A DNA stretch of 6,171 nucleotides from an uncultured Lachnospiraceae bacterium (GCA_946413945.1 CAMKMR010000114.1:1-6171); one strand, 5' to 3'; positions 1-6,171 are shown, counted from the stretch's first letter. Translations and numbers: made by a program. Notes: generated by a model not told the origin, from the letters alone.

Positions 1-350
1 TGGCTGGAGAAGTTAATAAATTTGCAGAAGAATATAATGGGATTGCTGTAAGATACGGCGGTGAAGAATTCCTTCTTATACTTCCCGGAAAAACTCTTAA
101 TCAGGCTCTAAAGGTTTTAAAGGCTGTTCATAAGGAAATCAGGGAAAATGTAGTGAAATATGAAGAATATGAGATTCATGTTAATACGAGTCTGGGCATT
201 GCTTCATATCCGGATACTACTAAGAAAATTGAAGAAGTTCTCGACAGGGCTGATAGAGCAATGTATTATAGTAAAGAGCATGGTAGAGGCTATATCATAA
301 TTGATGGTAGGGAAGAAGAAAGTTATAATACTATAACAGATGATAAGTAA
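1..350 (+). CDS. GGDEF-domain protein (putative diguanylate cyclase), 3' end only
   Basis: The reading frame is open from base 3 and stops at TAA 348-350, so about 115 C-terminal residues are seen and the start lies upstream of the window. The active-site loop reads RYGGEEF (GGEEF at 57-71), followed by LLILPG. Further on come VNTSLGIASYP and RADRAMYYSKEHGRG, the usual closing blocks of a GGDEF domain. Such domains condense two GTP into cyclic di-GMP. An intact GGEEF suggests an active enzyme, but the sensor or membrane part that would show its input is missing. The inhibitory I-site (RxxD five residues before GGEEF) is replaced by EYNG, so product inhibition through that site is not expected. 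A short acidic tail follows the domain. No terminator is visible before ackA, 37 bases downstream, so readthrough is possible. The family call is firm; the cellular role is unknown. Confidence 0.9.
   Translation, partial: AGEVNKFAEEYNGIAVRYGGEEFLLILPGKTLNQALKVLKAVHKEIRENVVKYEEYEIHVNTSLGIASYPDTTKKIEEVLDRADRAMYYSKEHGRGYIIIDGREEESYNTITDDK
301..329 (+). promoter_or_regulatory. Candidate sigma-A promoter for ackA inside the GGDEF gene
   Basis: TTGATG (301-306) lies 17 bases before a perfect TATAAT (324-329), which would start transcription near 336, about 50 bases before the ackA start codon. The -35 box matches consensus at four of six positions. It overlaps coding sequence in an A+T-rich genome, so chance is a real alternative. 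Its position just upstream of ackA makes it the best visible promoter for that gene. Confidence 0.5.
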
Positions 351-387
351 TTCTACTTATGACTATTAAAATCAGGAGCAAAAGTGT

Positions 388-1581
388 ATGAAAATATTAG
401 TAATCAATAGTGGTTCAAGTTCACTTAAGTATCAGCTTATAAATTCTGACACTGAGGAGGTACTTGCAAAAGGACTTTGTGAAAGAATTAAGATAGATGG
501 ACAGCTTATCTTTAATGATCCTAAGACTAAGGAAAAGATAGTTATAAAAGAAGCTATGCCAGATCATAGTGCAGCTCTTAAGATCGTAATAAGAGAGCTT
601 ACAGATCCTGTTCATGGAGCAGTAAAGTCTCTTGACGAGATAGATGCTATTGGACACAGAGTAGTACATGGGGGAGAAGCATTTTCTTCTTCAGTAGTTG
701 TTACAGATGAAGTGCTTAAAGATATAGAGGCTTGTTCAGATCTTGCACCTCTTCATAATCCGGCTAACCTTCTCGGCATCAGAGCTTGTATGGATCTTAT
801 GCCAGGTAAGCCAAATGTAGTTGTATTTGATACAGCGTTCCATCAGACAATGCCAGAAAAGGCATATATCTATGGTATCCCATATTCTTATTATGAAAAT
901 TATAAGCTTAGAAAATATGGCTTCCACGGAACAAGTCACAGTTATGTTTCTAAGATAGCTGCTGAGCTTTCAGGAAAACCTGTTGAAGAATCAAAGGTTA
1001 TTGTATGTCATCTTGGCGGTGGTGCGAGTATCTGTGCTGTTAAGGGTGGTAAGTCAGTTGATACTTCTATGGGTCTTACTCCACTTGAAGGACTTATTAT
1101 GGGAACAAGAAGTGGAAGTGTTGATCCTGCTGTTATACAGTATATTGCACATAAAGAAGATAAGACAGTTGATGAAGTACTTAATATCCTTAATAAGGAA
1201 TCTGGACTTCTTGGATTATCAAATAAGTCAAGTGATATGAGAGATATCGATGCAGGTTATAAGGAAGGTGATAGTCGTTGTACTCTTGCATTCCACGCAT
1301 TCTGCTATCAGATAGCTAAAACAGTTGGTTCTTACATCGCAGCTCTTAATGGCGTTGATGTTATCGCATTTACAGCTGGTATCGGAGAATGGGATACAAT
1401 AGTAAGAGCTGAGATACTTTCTTACTTTACTTATCTTGGAATTAAAGTTGATGATGAAGCAAATAAGCTTGGAGGAGATATAATCAAACTTTCTACAGAT
1501 GATTCTTCTGTCAAGGTTTATGCTATCCCAACCAATGAAGAGCTTGCAATATGTCGTGAGACAGTAAGACTTACTAAATAA
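388..1581 (+). CDS. ackA: Acetate kinase
   Basis: This 397-residue protein (family usually about 395-410) interconverts acetyl phosphate + ADP and acetate + ATP, the substrate-level phosphorylation step of acetate fermentation in the cytoplasm. It opens with VINSGSSSLKY (N7) and carries GHRVVHGGE (R91), FDTAFHQTMP, YGFHGTSHS (H180), HLGGGAS (208-214), MGTRSGS (G239, R241), FTAGIGE (328-334) and PTNEE (E384). These positions coincide with the numbering I recall for the Methanosarcina thermophila enzyme, so there is no net shift across the catalytic core. Two residues differ from the usual pattern: G211, where Asn is common, and W335, where the adenosine motif normally reads GIGEN. AGGAG (374-378) sits nine bases before the ATG. 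The usual partner pta is not in the window and may lie upstream or elsewhere. No G+C-rich terminator follows the gene. Confidence 0.97.
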   Translation: MKILVINSGSSSLKYQLINSDTEEVLAKGLCERIKIDGQLIFNDPKTKEKIVIKEAMPDHSAALKIVIRELTDPVHGAVKSLDEIDAIGHRVVHGGEAFSSSVVVTDEVLKDIEACSDLAPLHNPANLLGIRACMDLMPGKPNVVVFDTAFHQTMPEKAYIYGIPYSYYENYKLRKYGFHGTSHSYVSKIAAELSGKPVEESKVIVCHLGGGASICAVKGGKSVDTSMGLTPLEGLIMGTRSGSVDPAVIQYIAHKEDKTVDEVLNILNKESGLLGLSNKSSDMRDIDAGYKEGDSRCTLAFHAFCYQIAKTVGSYIAALNGVDVIAFTAGIGEWDTIVRAEILSYFTYLGIKVDDEANKLGGDIIKLSTDDSSVKVYAIPTNEELAICRETVRLTK

Positions 1582-1668
1582 TTACAAGTGTTAAATATTT
1601 ATAAATGTAAAATGATAAAGAATAAGGCTTACTAGATTAATTTTTTATAAAAGATTTTATTTTATCAC
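1582..1668. other. Spacer after ackA, no gene or clear terminator
   Basis: The stretch is very A+T-rich. The only hairpin-like element is an all-A/T pairing (ATAAAA 1647-1652 with TTTTAT 1655-1660, two-base loop), too weak for a normal intrinsic terminator. No start codon with a ribosome binding site and open frame is present. In many Firmicutes a yceD/DUF177 gene of roughly 170 codons lies between ackA and rpmF; there is no room for one here and I recognise no remnant. Confidence 0.6.
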
Positions 1669-1697
1669 TTGACATAAATTAATATCATTTGTATAAT
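1669..1697 (+). promoter_or_regulatory. Perfect-consensus sigma-A promoter of rpmF
   Basis: TTGACA (1669-1674) and TATAAT (1692-1697) are exact consensus boxes with the optimal 17-base spacer. Transcription should start about 1703-1706, giving a leader of roughly 30 bases before the rpmF ATG. Such a strong, simple promoter suits a ribosomal protein gene. CACTTG (1666-1671), overlapping the -35 box, and CAAGTG (1702-1707), at the start site, form a 6-bp inverted repeat that could be chance or a binding site. Confidence 0.9.
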
Positions 1698-1716
1698 GTT
1701 CCAAGTGTGATTTCGG

Positions 1717-1726
1717 TAAGGAGGTG
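1717..1726 (+). promoter_or_regulatory. Strong Shine-Dalgarno of rpmF
   Basis: TAAGGAGGTG can pair over all ten bases with the conserved 3' end of Firmicute 16S rRNA. It ends eight bases before the ATG at 1735 and fixes that start. It is the strongest ribosome binding site in the window. Confidence 0.9.
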
Positions 1727-1734
1727 TAATTCGA

Positions 1735-1923
1735 ATGTCAATCTGTCCTAAGGGAAAAATATCAAAGGCTAGAAGAGATAAGAGAAGAGCTAACTGGAAA
1801 ATGTCAGCTGCAACTCTCGTTAAGTGCCCTAGCTGCGGAGCTCTCATGATGCCTCATAGAGTTTGCAAGAGCTGTGGTTATTATAACAAGAAGGAAATCG
1901 TATCTACTAATAAAGCCAACTAA
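1735..1923 (+). CDS. rpmF: 50S ribosomal protein L32 (bL32)
   Basis: This 62-residue basic protein is a structural component of the large ribosomal subunit. The N-terminal part has the L32 signature SKARRDKRRAN (residues 10-20). It is followed by a zinc ribbon of four cysteines, CPSC (C31, C34) and CKSC (C44, C47), so it is the zinc-binding (C+) form, not the cysteine-free paralogue used under zinc starvation. The N-terminus reads MSICPKGK where many bacteria have a VPKRK-like sequence; I recall this variant as common in Lachnospiraceae. The start is fixed by the ten-base Shine-Dalgarno. The gene has its own consensus promoter and an intrinsic terminator 24 bases after the stop, so it looks largely monocistronic, although the rpmF-plsX neighbourhood is widely conserved in bacteria. 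Confidence 0.97.
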   Translation: MSICPKGKISKARRDKRRANWKMSAATLVKCPSCGALMMPHRVCKSCGYYNKKEIVSTNKAN

Positions 1924-1947
1924 TTTAGTTTGATATATTATTTTGTT

Positions 1948-1979
1948 AAAGACTCTGTCCGTTGTGATGGAGTCTTTTT
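1948..1979 (+). terminator. Intrinsic terminator after rpmF
   Basis: AAAGACTC (1948-1955) pairs perfectly with GAGTCTTT (1970-1977). The stem extends inward by T-G, G-T, T-A and C-G pairs to 1959/1966, giving 12 bp closed by a six-base loop (1960-1965). It ends in a short T run (1975-1979). The A run on its 5' side gives it some terminator character on the opposite strand too, but no minus-strand gene is present. Confidence 0.85.
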
Positions 1980-1986
1980 CATTTAC

Positions 1987-2015
1987 TTGCACATTGAAGG
2001 CATTTAATATAAAAT
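1987..2015 (+). promoter_or_regulatory. Probable promoter of the plsX-rnc-smc unit
   Basis: TTGCAC (1987-1992) is followed after 17 bases by TAAAAT (2010-2015), five of six matches at the -10 box and four of six at the -35 box. Transcription would begin near 2022, about seven bases before the long hairpin and about 92 bases before plsX. Its position directly after the rpmF terminator and before the next operon supports it. Confidence 0.65.
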
Positions 2016-2028
2016 GTACTTTGTGTCT

Positions 2029-2070
2029 TTACATAATTTTTGAAGGGTTCATGTTTCAGAAATTATGTAA
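2029..2070 (+). promoter_or_regulatory. Long hairpin / dyad in the plsX leader
   Basis: TTACATAATTT (2029-2039) is the exact reverse complement of AAATTATGTAA (2060-2070). The pairing continues inward through T-G (2040/2059), TGAA (2041-2044) with TTCA (2055-2058), and G-T (2045/2054). The result is a 17-bp stem with an eight-base loop (2046-2053). No T run follows, so it is not an ordinary terminator. It lies between the probable plsX promoter and the ribosome binding site. It could be a regulator's operator, an RNA control element, or a 5' stabilising hairpin; I do not recognise it as a known riboswitch or a FapR site. Loop bases 2048-2053 (TTCATG) can instead pair with CATGAA (2074-2079). 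Confidence 0.6.
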
Positions 2071-2113
2071 TGACATGAAAAGTAATTAAGTTTAATAGGG
2101 AGAGCTTAAAAAT

Positions 2114-3136
2114 ATGGAGAAGACGGTTAAAATTGTAATCGATACTTTAGGTGGTGATAACGGGGCTAAGGTATGTGTTGCTGGTGCTGTAGAGGGACTT
2201 AAAGAAAATCCAAATGTTCGTATCATTCTTACAGGACATGAAGATGAATTAAAGAATCTTCTTTCAGAACATGAATATGATAAGGGAAGAATTGAGATAG
2301 TAAATGCGACTGAGGAGATAACAACAGAAGAACATCCTGTTGAGGCGGTTAGAAAAAAGAAAGACTCTTCACTCGTTGTAGGTCTTAATTTAGTTAAGGA
2401 AGGAAAGGCAGATGCATTTATCTCTGCTGGATCTTCAGGAGCAATCCTTGCAGGTGGACAGTTTATAGTTGGTCGTGCAAAGGGAGTTAAGAGAACACCG
2501 CTTGCGCCTATCCTTCCAACTTCTACAAAGCCATCTCTTCTTATTGACTGTGGTGCTAATGTTGATGCAAAGCCAGAGGTGCTGAATCAGTTTGCTGAGA
2601 TGGGTTCTATATATATGGAAAACATTATGGGAGTAAAGAATCCTACAGTTGCCATTGTTAATATTGGTACTGAAGAGGCAAAGGGAAATGCTCTCGTTAA
2701 AGAAACATATCCACTTCTTAAGGCAAATAAGCATATTAATTTTATCGGAAGCATTGAGGCAAGAGATATACCTGCAGGCAAGGCTGATGTTATCTTAACA
2801 GAAGCATTTGTAGGAAATGTAATCCTTAAGATGTATGAAGGTATGGCTAAAATGATCCTTGGAGAGATAAAAGGTGCTTTCCTTTCAAATCTTAAATCAA
2901 AGATCGGTGCCATGATGGTAAAGAAATCATTAAAGAAAGTTTTATCTAAGTTTAACGCAAGTAATAAGGGAGGAGCTCCTCTTCTTGGACTTAACGGACT
3001 TGTAGTTAAGATCCATGGTAATTCGAAAGAAGCAGAAGTTATCTCAGCTATAAAGCAGTGCGTAACATTTATAGAAAGTGATGTCAGTGGAAAGATAATA
3101 AGAGGTCTTGCTGCTGATGAAGAGGTTGAAAAATAG
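2114..3136 (+). CDS. plsX: Phosphate acyltransferase PlsX
   Basis: PlsX is a peripheral membrane enzyme that converts acyl-ACP and phosphate to acyl phosphate, the donor used by PlsY to acylate glycerol-3-phosphate and begin phospholipid synthesis. The 340 residues match the family length. Visible blocks are IDTLGGDNGAK (residues 9-19, the DxxGGD start motif), HPVEAVRKKKDSS, ISAGSSGA, APILPT, LLIDCGANVDAKPE, VAIVNIGTEEAKGNALVKE, NFIGSIEARDI, EAFVGNVILKMYEG and GGAPLLGLNGLVVKIHG. AGGGAGAG (2097-2104) precedes the ATG by nine bases. In many Firmicutes plsX is followed by fabD/fabG/acpP or acpP; here rnc follows after a single base and no acyl carrier protein gene is present. The leader contains a long hairpin that may control the operon. 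Confidence 0.96.
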   Translation: MEKTVKIVIDTLGGDNGAKVCVAGAVEGLKENPNVRIILTGHEDELKNLLSEHEYDKGRIEIVNATEEITTEEHPVEAVRKKKDSSLVVGLNLVKEGKADAFISAGSSGAILAGGQFIVGRAKGVKRTPLAPILPTSTKPSLLIDCGANVDAKPEVLNQFAEMGSIYMENIMGVKNPTVAIVNIGTEEAKGNALVKETYPLLKANKHINFIGSIEARDIPAGKADVILTEAFVGNVILKMYEGMAKMILGEIKGAFLSNLKSKIGAMMVKKSLKKVLSKFNASNKGGAPLLGLNGLVVKIHGNSKEAEVISAIKQCVTFIESDVSGKIIRGLAADEEVEK

Positions 3137-3137
3137 G

Positions 3138-3833
3138 ATGTATTACGGTGGGCAGGATTATACAAAATTAGAAGATGAGATAGGTTATAAATTCAAGGAT
3201 AAAAGTCTTCTTGATATAGCCTTTACACATAAATCATATTCTAATGAGTATCATCTAAAGAAAGTTCCTTCATATGAAAGATTTGAATTTTTAGGAGATG
3301 CTATACTGGAATTTGTTACAAGTGAAACACTTTTTAATAAATTTCCTGAAAAGCCGGAAGGCCAGCTTACAAAACTTCGGGCTAGTTTAGTATGTGAGAT
3401 GACACTCTCTCAGATATCCAGAAATCTTCATTTAGGTGATTATCTTTATTTAAGTAAGGGTGAAATGCTTACAGGTGGAAATAACAGGTCATCTATTTTA
3501 TGTGATCTTTTTGAGGCAGTTCTAGGGGCTATATATCTTGATAGTGGTATAGATGAAGCAAAGAAATTTGTTATGAGATTTTTACTTGATGATATAGAAG
3601 CCAAGGCTGTATATCATGATGCAAAGTCAATATTACAGGAATATTCTCAGAAAAAATCTTTAGAACTTCATTATGAGCTTATCAGCGAAACTGGGCCTGA
3701 TCACAATAAGAGTTTTACAGTTGCTGCGGTTTTAAATGGAAAGAAATGTGAAGTTGGAACAGGACATACCATGAAAGCTGCGGAGCAAGAAGCGGCTCAT
3801 AAGACTATTCTTATGAATGGTATAAGTATATAA
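3138..3833 (+). CDS. rnc: Ribonuclease III
   Basis: RNase III is an Mg-dependent, dimeric double-strand-specific endonuclease that matures rRNA precursors and controls mRNAs. From the ATG at 3138 the protein has 231 residues, usual for the family. The catalytic domain holds ERFEFLGDAIL (47-57; E50 and D54) and LCDLFEAVLGAIYLD (121-135; D123 and E126), with the same spacing as E41, D45, D114 and E117 of the E. coli enzyme. A double-stranded RNA binding domain spans about 161-229 (LQEYSQ, GPDHNKSF, AAEQEAA). The frame is also open upstream: TTG 3108 and ATG 3117 would overlap the end of plsX. I chose 3138 because the family's conserved sequence begins soon after it. AGAGG lies about 11-12 bases before both ATGs, so the start is not settled. 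The tight junction implies co-transcription with plsX. Confidence 0.95.
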   Translation: MYYGGQDYTKLEDEIGYKFKDKSLLDIAFTHKSYSNEYHLKKVPSYERFEFLGDAILEFVTSETLFNKFPEKPEGQLTKLRASLVCEMTLSQISRNLHLGDYLYLSKGEMLTGGNNRSSILCDLFEAVLGAIYLDSGIDEAKKFVMRFLLDDIEAKAVYHDAKSILQEYSQKKSLELHYELISETGPDHNKSFTVAAVLNGKKCEVGTGHTMKAAEQEAAHKTILMNGISI

Positions 3834-3847
3834 CAGGGAAGAATATA

Positions 3848-6171
3848 ATGTATTTAAAGAATATAGAGGTAAATGGATTTAAGTCCTTTGCTAATAAGAT
3901 AAATTTCAAATTTGAAAAAGGTATTACCGGAATTGTAGGTCCTAATGGTTCAGGTAAGAGTAACGTTGGTGATGCAGTAAGATGGGTACTTGGTGAACAG
4001 AGTGCCTTAAAACTTCGTGGAGCTAAGATGGAAGACGTTATCTTTTCGGGTACAGAACTCCGTAAGCCACAAGGGTCAGCTTATGTTGCTATCACACTTG
4101 ATAATTCGGATCACAGTCTTCCTATTGATTATAATGAGGTAACAGTAGCTAGACGTGTATATCGTTCAGGTGAAAGTGAATATCTTATCAATGGAAATGT
4201 ATCCCGCCTTAAGGATGTAGCTGCACTTTTCTTTGATACCGGTGTAGGTAAAGAAGGATATTCGATCATAGGACAGGGTCAGGTTGAAAGGATCATTTCC
4301 GGAAAGCCTGAAGAACGCCGTGATCTTTTTGATGAAGCTGCAGGTATCGTAAAATATAAAAAGAATAAGCTTACAACAGAAAAGTCTCTTGAAATAGAAC
4401 ACGCGAACCTTAATCGTGTAAATGATATCTTGTCGGGGCTTGAAGATAGAATTGAGCCTCTTCGTGCTCAGTCTGAGAAGGCTGTAAAATATTTAGCTTA
4501 TAAGGAAGAATTAAAAACTTATGAAGTTAATTCTTTTTTACTTGAAATTGACAGATTAAGAACAAAGCTTGAAGAGAGTAAAGAAAAGCTTAATATCACT
4601 AATGATGATAAGCTTAGACTTGAAGCTGAATTTGATGATACCAAGGCTGAATACGAAAGACTTGAAGAAGAATTAGAAGAATTAAATATAAAGATTGAAG
4701 ATACTAAAGCAGTTATCAATGGATGCCAGCTCGATAACGAAAGATCAGAAGGTGAGATCAGGGTTATAAGAGAAAGGATTGCTTCTGCAGAAGGTATTGA
4801 AAAAGAAGCTGCTTCTCAGATTCAGCGTGTCAGTAAGGAATTAGAGCGTCTTGAAGAAGAGTTTCAGATTGAAAAAGATAAGAAAAATAATATAGCTAAA
4901 GACTTTAAGGAAAGAGAAAATAAAGTTAAAGAGGCTGAGGCTGAAGTATTAAAAGCTGAGGAAGAAGTTAAGACTATTGAAAGGCGTATAGACGAGGCAA
5001 AGGGTTCTATCATTGATTCTATGAATAATGCCAGCTCCCTTAAAGAAAAGTCTGCCAGATATGACGCCATGCTTGAAAATATCAGCTTAAGACGAAGTGA
5101 ACTTAAGTCCAAGTTCCTTATGTCAAGGAGTACTGAAGAAGAAGCTAAAAAAAGATTTGATGAGCTTTCAGAGAATTTTGCGAAAGTAAATAGTCTCTAT
5201 GCTAAGAATCAGCAGGATTCTGAAGAAGTTGAAAATGCTCTTGCTGATGGTTTAAAGAAGCAGAATGAATTAAGAAATAGTTTAGGACAGTATAATCAGA
5301 AGATAATCAGTCTTAAATCAAGATATGAAAATGTAAGAAATCTTTCTGAACGTTATGAAGGATATGGCCAGTCTATTAAGCGCGTAATGGAAAGAAAGGA
5401 AAAAAATCCGAGTATTCTTGGTGTTGTGGCCGATATCATTTCCGTTGAAAAAGAGTATGAGACTGCTATAGAGACAGCTTTAGGTGGTTCTATACAGAAT
5501 ATCGTTACAGAAGATGAAGAAACTGCAAGAGATCTTATCAAATACTTAAGAGATAATAAGTTTGGTCGTGCAACTTTCCTTCCTCTTACATCTGTTAAGG
5601 GCAGAGGAAATGTGGATCAGGCAGCTTTAAAGGAAAGTGGTGTGATCGGTATTGCATCTGAACTTGTCAGCTGTGATGCTAAATATAAAGACTTAGTAGC
5701 AAGCCTTCTTGGAAGGGTTATGGTGGTTGATAACATCGATAATGCTATTAAGATTGAAAGAAAGTATAAGCATAGCTTAAGGATAGTTACATTACTCGGG
5801 GATCTTTTTAATCCTGGTGGTGCTATGTCCGGTGGTGCCTTTAAAAATAATTCTAATCTTTTAGGTCGTAAGAGAGAAATGGATGACTTAGAAGAAGAGA
5901 TAAAGAAGAATTCTGAAGAATTTGAAAAGGCTAAAAAAGAGGCTCTTTCCTTAGATATTTCGGTAAGAAAGCTTTCGGAGGAAAAGGATAGACTCTCAAG
6001 CGAAGCAAATAAGCTTTCTATTGAAAAAAATTCATTAACTATTAATTTAAGTTCTGTTGAGAAGACTCTTTCTAGCTGTCAGGCAGCTTTTGCTTCGATA
6101 AAGAAAGAAAATGAAGAACTTGATAATCAGGTTCAGGAGATAAACCGCAATAAAGATGAGCTTTTAGATGC
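3848..6171 (+). CDS. smc: Chromosome segregation protein SMC, N-terminal two thirds
   Basis: SMC is the ATPase of the bacterial condensin complex (with ScpA and ScpB) that compacts the nucleoid and aids segregation of sister origins. The frame is open from ATG 3848 to the window edge, 774 codons of an expected 1,180 or so. The N-terminal head starts MYLKNIEVNGFKSFA and has the Walker A motif GPNGSGKSN (31-39), the R-loop LRG (R57), and the Q-loop region GQGQVERI (142-149) followed by PEERRDLFDEAAGI. A charged coiled coil rich in Glu and Lys covers about 170-510. The hinge spans about 521-660, closing with GGAMSGGAF (657-665), and the returning coiled coil follows to the edge. The signature motif and Walker B lie outside. 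AGGGAA (3835-3840) precedes the ATG by seven bases, and the gap from rnc is 14 bases, so it belongs to the plsX-rnc unit. Confidence 0.97.
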   Translation, partial: MYLKNIEVNGFKSFANKINFKFEKGITGIVGPNGSGKSNVGDAVRWVLGEQSALKLRGAKMEDVIFSGTELRKPQGSAYVAITLDNSDHSLPIDYNEVTVARRVYRSGESEYLINGNVSRLKDVAALFFDTGVGKEGYSIIGQGQVERIISGKPEERRDLFDEAAGIVKYKKNKLTTEKSLEIEHANLNRVNDILSGLEDRIEPLRAQSEKAVKYLAYKEELKTYEVNSFLLEIDRLRTKLEESKEKLNITNDDKLRLEAEFDDTKAEYERLEEELEELNIKIEDTKAVINGCQLDNERSEGEIRVIRERIASAEGIEKEAASQIQRVSKELERLEEEFQIEKDKKNNIAKDFKERENKVKEAEAEVLKAEEEVKTIERRIDEAKGSIIDSMNNASSLKEKSARYDAMLENISLRRSELKSKFLMSRSTEEEAKKRFDELSENFAKVNSLYAKNQQDSEEVENALADGLKKQNELRNSLGQYNQKIISLKSRYENVRNLSERYEGYGQSIKRVMERKEKNPSILGVVADIISVEKEYETAIETALGGSIQNIVTEDEETARDLIKYLRDNKFGRATFLPLTSVKGRGNVDQAALKESGVIGIASELVSCDAKYKDLVASLLGRVMVVDNIDNAIKIERKYKHSLRIVTLLGDLFNPGGAMSGGAFKNNSNLLGRKREMDDLEEEIKKNSEEFEKAKKEALSLDISVRKLSEEKDRLSSEANKLSIEKNSLTINLSSVEKTLSSCQAAFASIKKENEELDNQVQEINRNKDELLD

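Noticed and set aside
983..1240. 85-codon + strand frame inside ackA
   Set aside because: It lies in another frame of a strongly conserved acetate kinase and its translation is low-complexity Leu/Val/Ile; it is a shadow.
1641..1660. Possible terminator after ackA
   Set aside because: The pairing is six A/T base pairs with a two-base loop and no G-C content, so it is too weak to support.
2051..2089. Twelve-codon upstream frame in the plsX leader (MFQKLCNDMKSN)
   Set aside because: The only possible ribosome binding site, AAGGG at 2043-2047, is just three bases from the ATG and is buried in the hairpin, and the peptide shows no attenuator-like run of one amino acid. Chance is the simplest explanation.
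1980..2113. FapR-type operator in front of plsX
   Set aside because: FapR often controls plsX in Bacillus-type Firmicutes, but I do not see its TTAGTAC-type palindrome; the dyad here has a different sequence and a much longer spacing.
2587..3165. 192-codon open frame on the minus strand opposite plsX
   Set aside because: It is antisense to a well-conserved gene, has no recognisable protein motif and no convincing ribosome binding site, and long antisense frames are common opposite codon-biased genes.
3962..3972. Gly instead of Ala just after the SMC Walker A motif (NVGDAVRW)
   Set aside because: It is a single conservative change outside the nucleotide-contacting Lys/Ser; the rest of the head is typical, so it is probably neutral variation.
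4519..5541. Serine-rich minus-strand frames opposite smc
   Set aside because: They are the complement of the Glu/Lys-rich coiled coil (GAA and CTT codons read backwards) and do not look like real proteins.

Overview
This window is an ordinary chromosomal housekeeping segment from a low-G+C Firmicute. The best guess is a Clostridia member of the Lachnospiraceae type (Butyrivibrio, Roseburia and relatives). That placement rests on the A+T-rich sequence, AGGAGG-type ribosome binding sites, the gene order ackA-rpmF-plsX-rnc-smc, and the wording of the L32, PlsX and SMC proteins as I remember them from that group. It is not backed by a search.

Layout, all on the + strand: the 3' end of a GGDEF (diguanylate cyclase-type) gene (1-350); acetate kinase ackA (388-1581) with a possible promoter inside the end of the GGDEF gene; a 153-bp gap holding a perfect-consensus promoter and a near-perfect Shine-Dalgarno for rpmF (ribosomal protein L32, 1735-1923); an intrinsic terminator (about 1948-1979); a probable promoter (1987-2015) and a long hairpin (2029-2070) in the leader of plsX (2114-3136); rnc (RNase III, 3138-3833) one base after plsX; and smc (3848 onward), which runs off the end after 774 codons.

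The window therefore has about three transcription units: GGDEF/ackA, rpmF alone, and plsX-rnc-smc. AckA makes ATP and acetate from acetyl phosphate in fermentation, L32 is part of the 50S ribosome, and PlsX makes acyl phosphate for phospholipid synthesis. RNase III processes rRNA and mRNA, and SMC organises and segregates the chromosome. This is a common growth-linked cluster. Two genes often found in it are absent: the yceD/DUF177 gene before rpmF, and acpP between plsX and rnc.

I found no mobile element, CRISPR array, tRNA or rRNA, and no sign of a novel multi-gene system. No stretch without a gene exceeds 300 bases; the longest is 1924-2113. The points most worth a second look are the 17-bp hairpin and competing pairing in the plsX leader, and two unusual active-site residues in AckA (G211 and W335).
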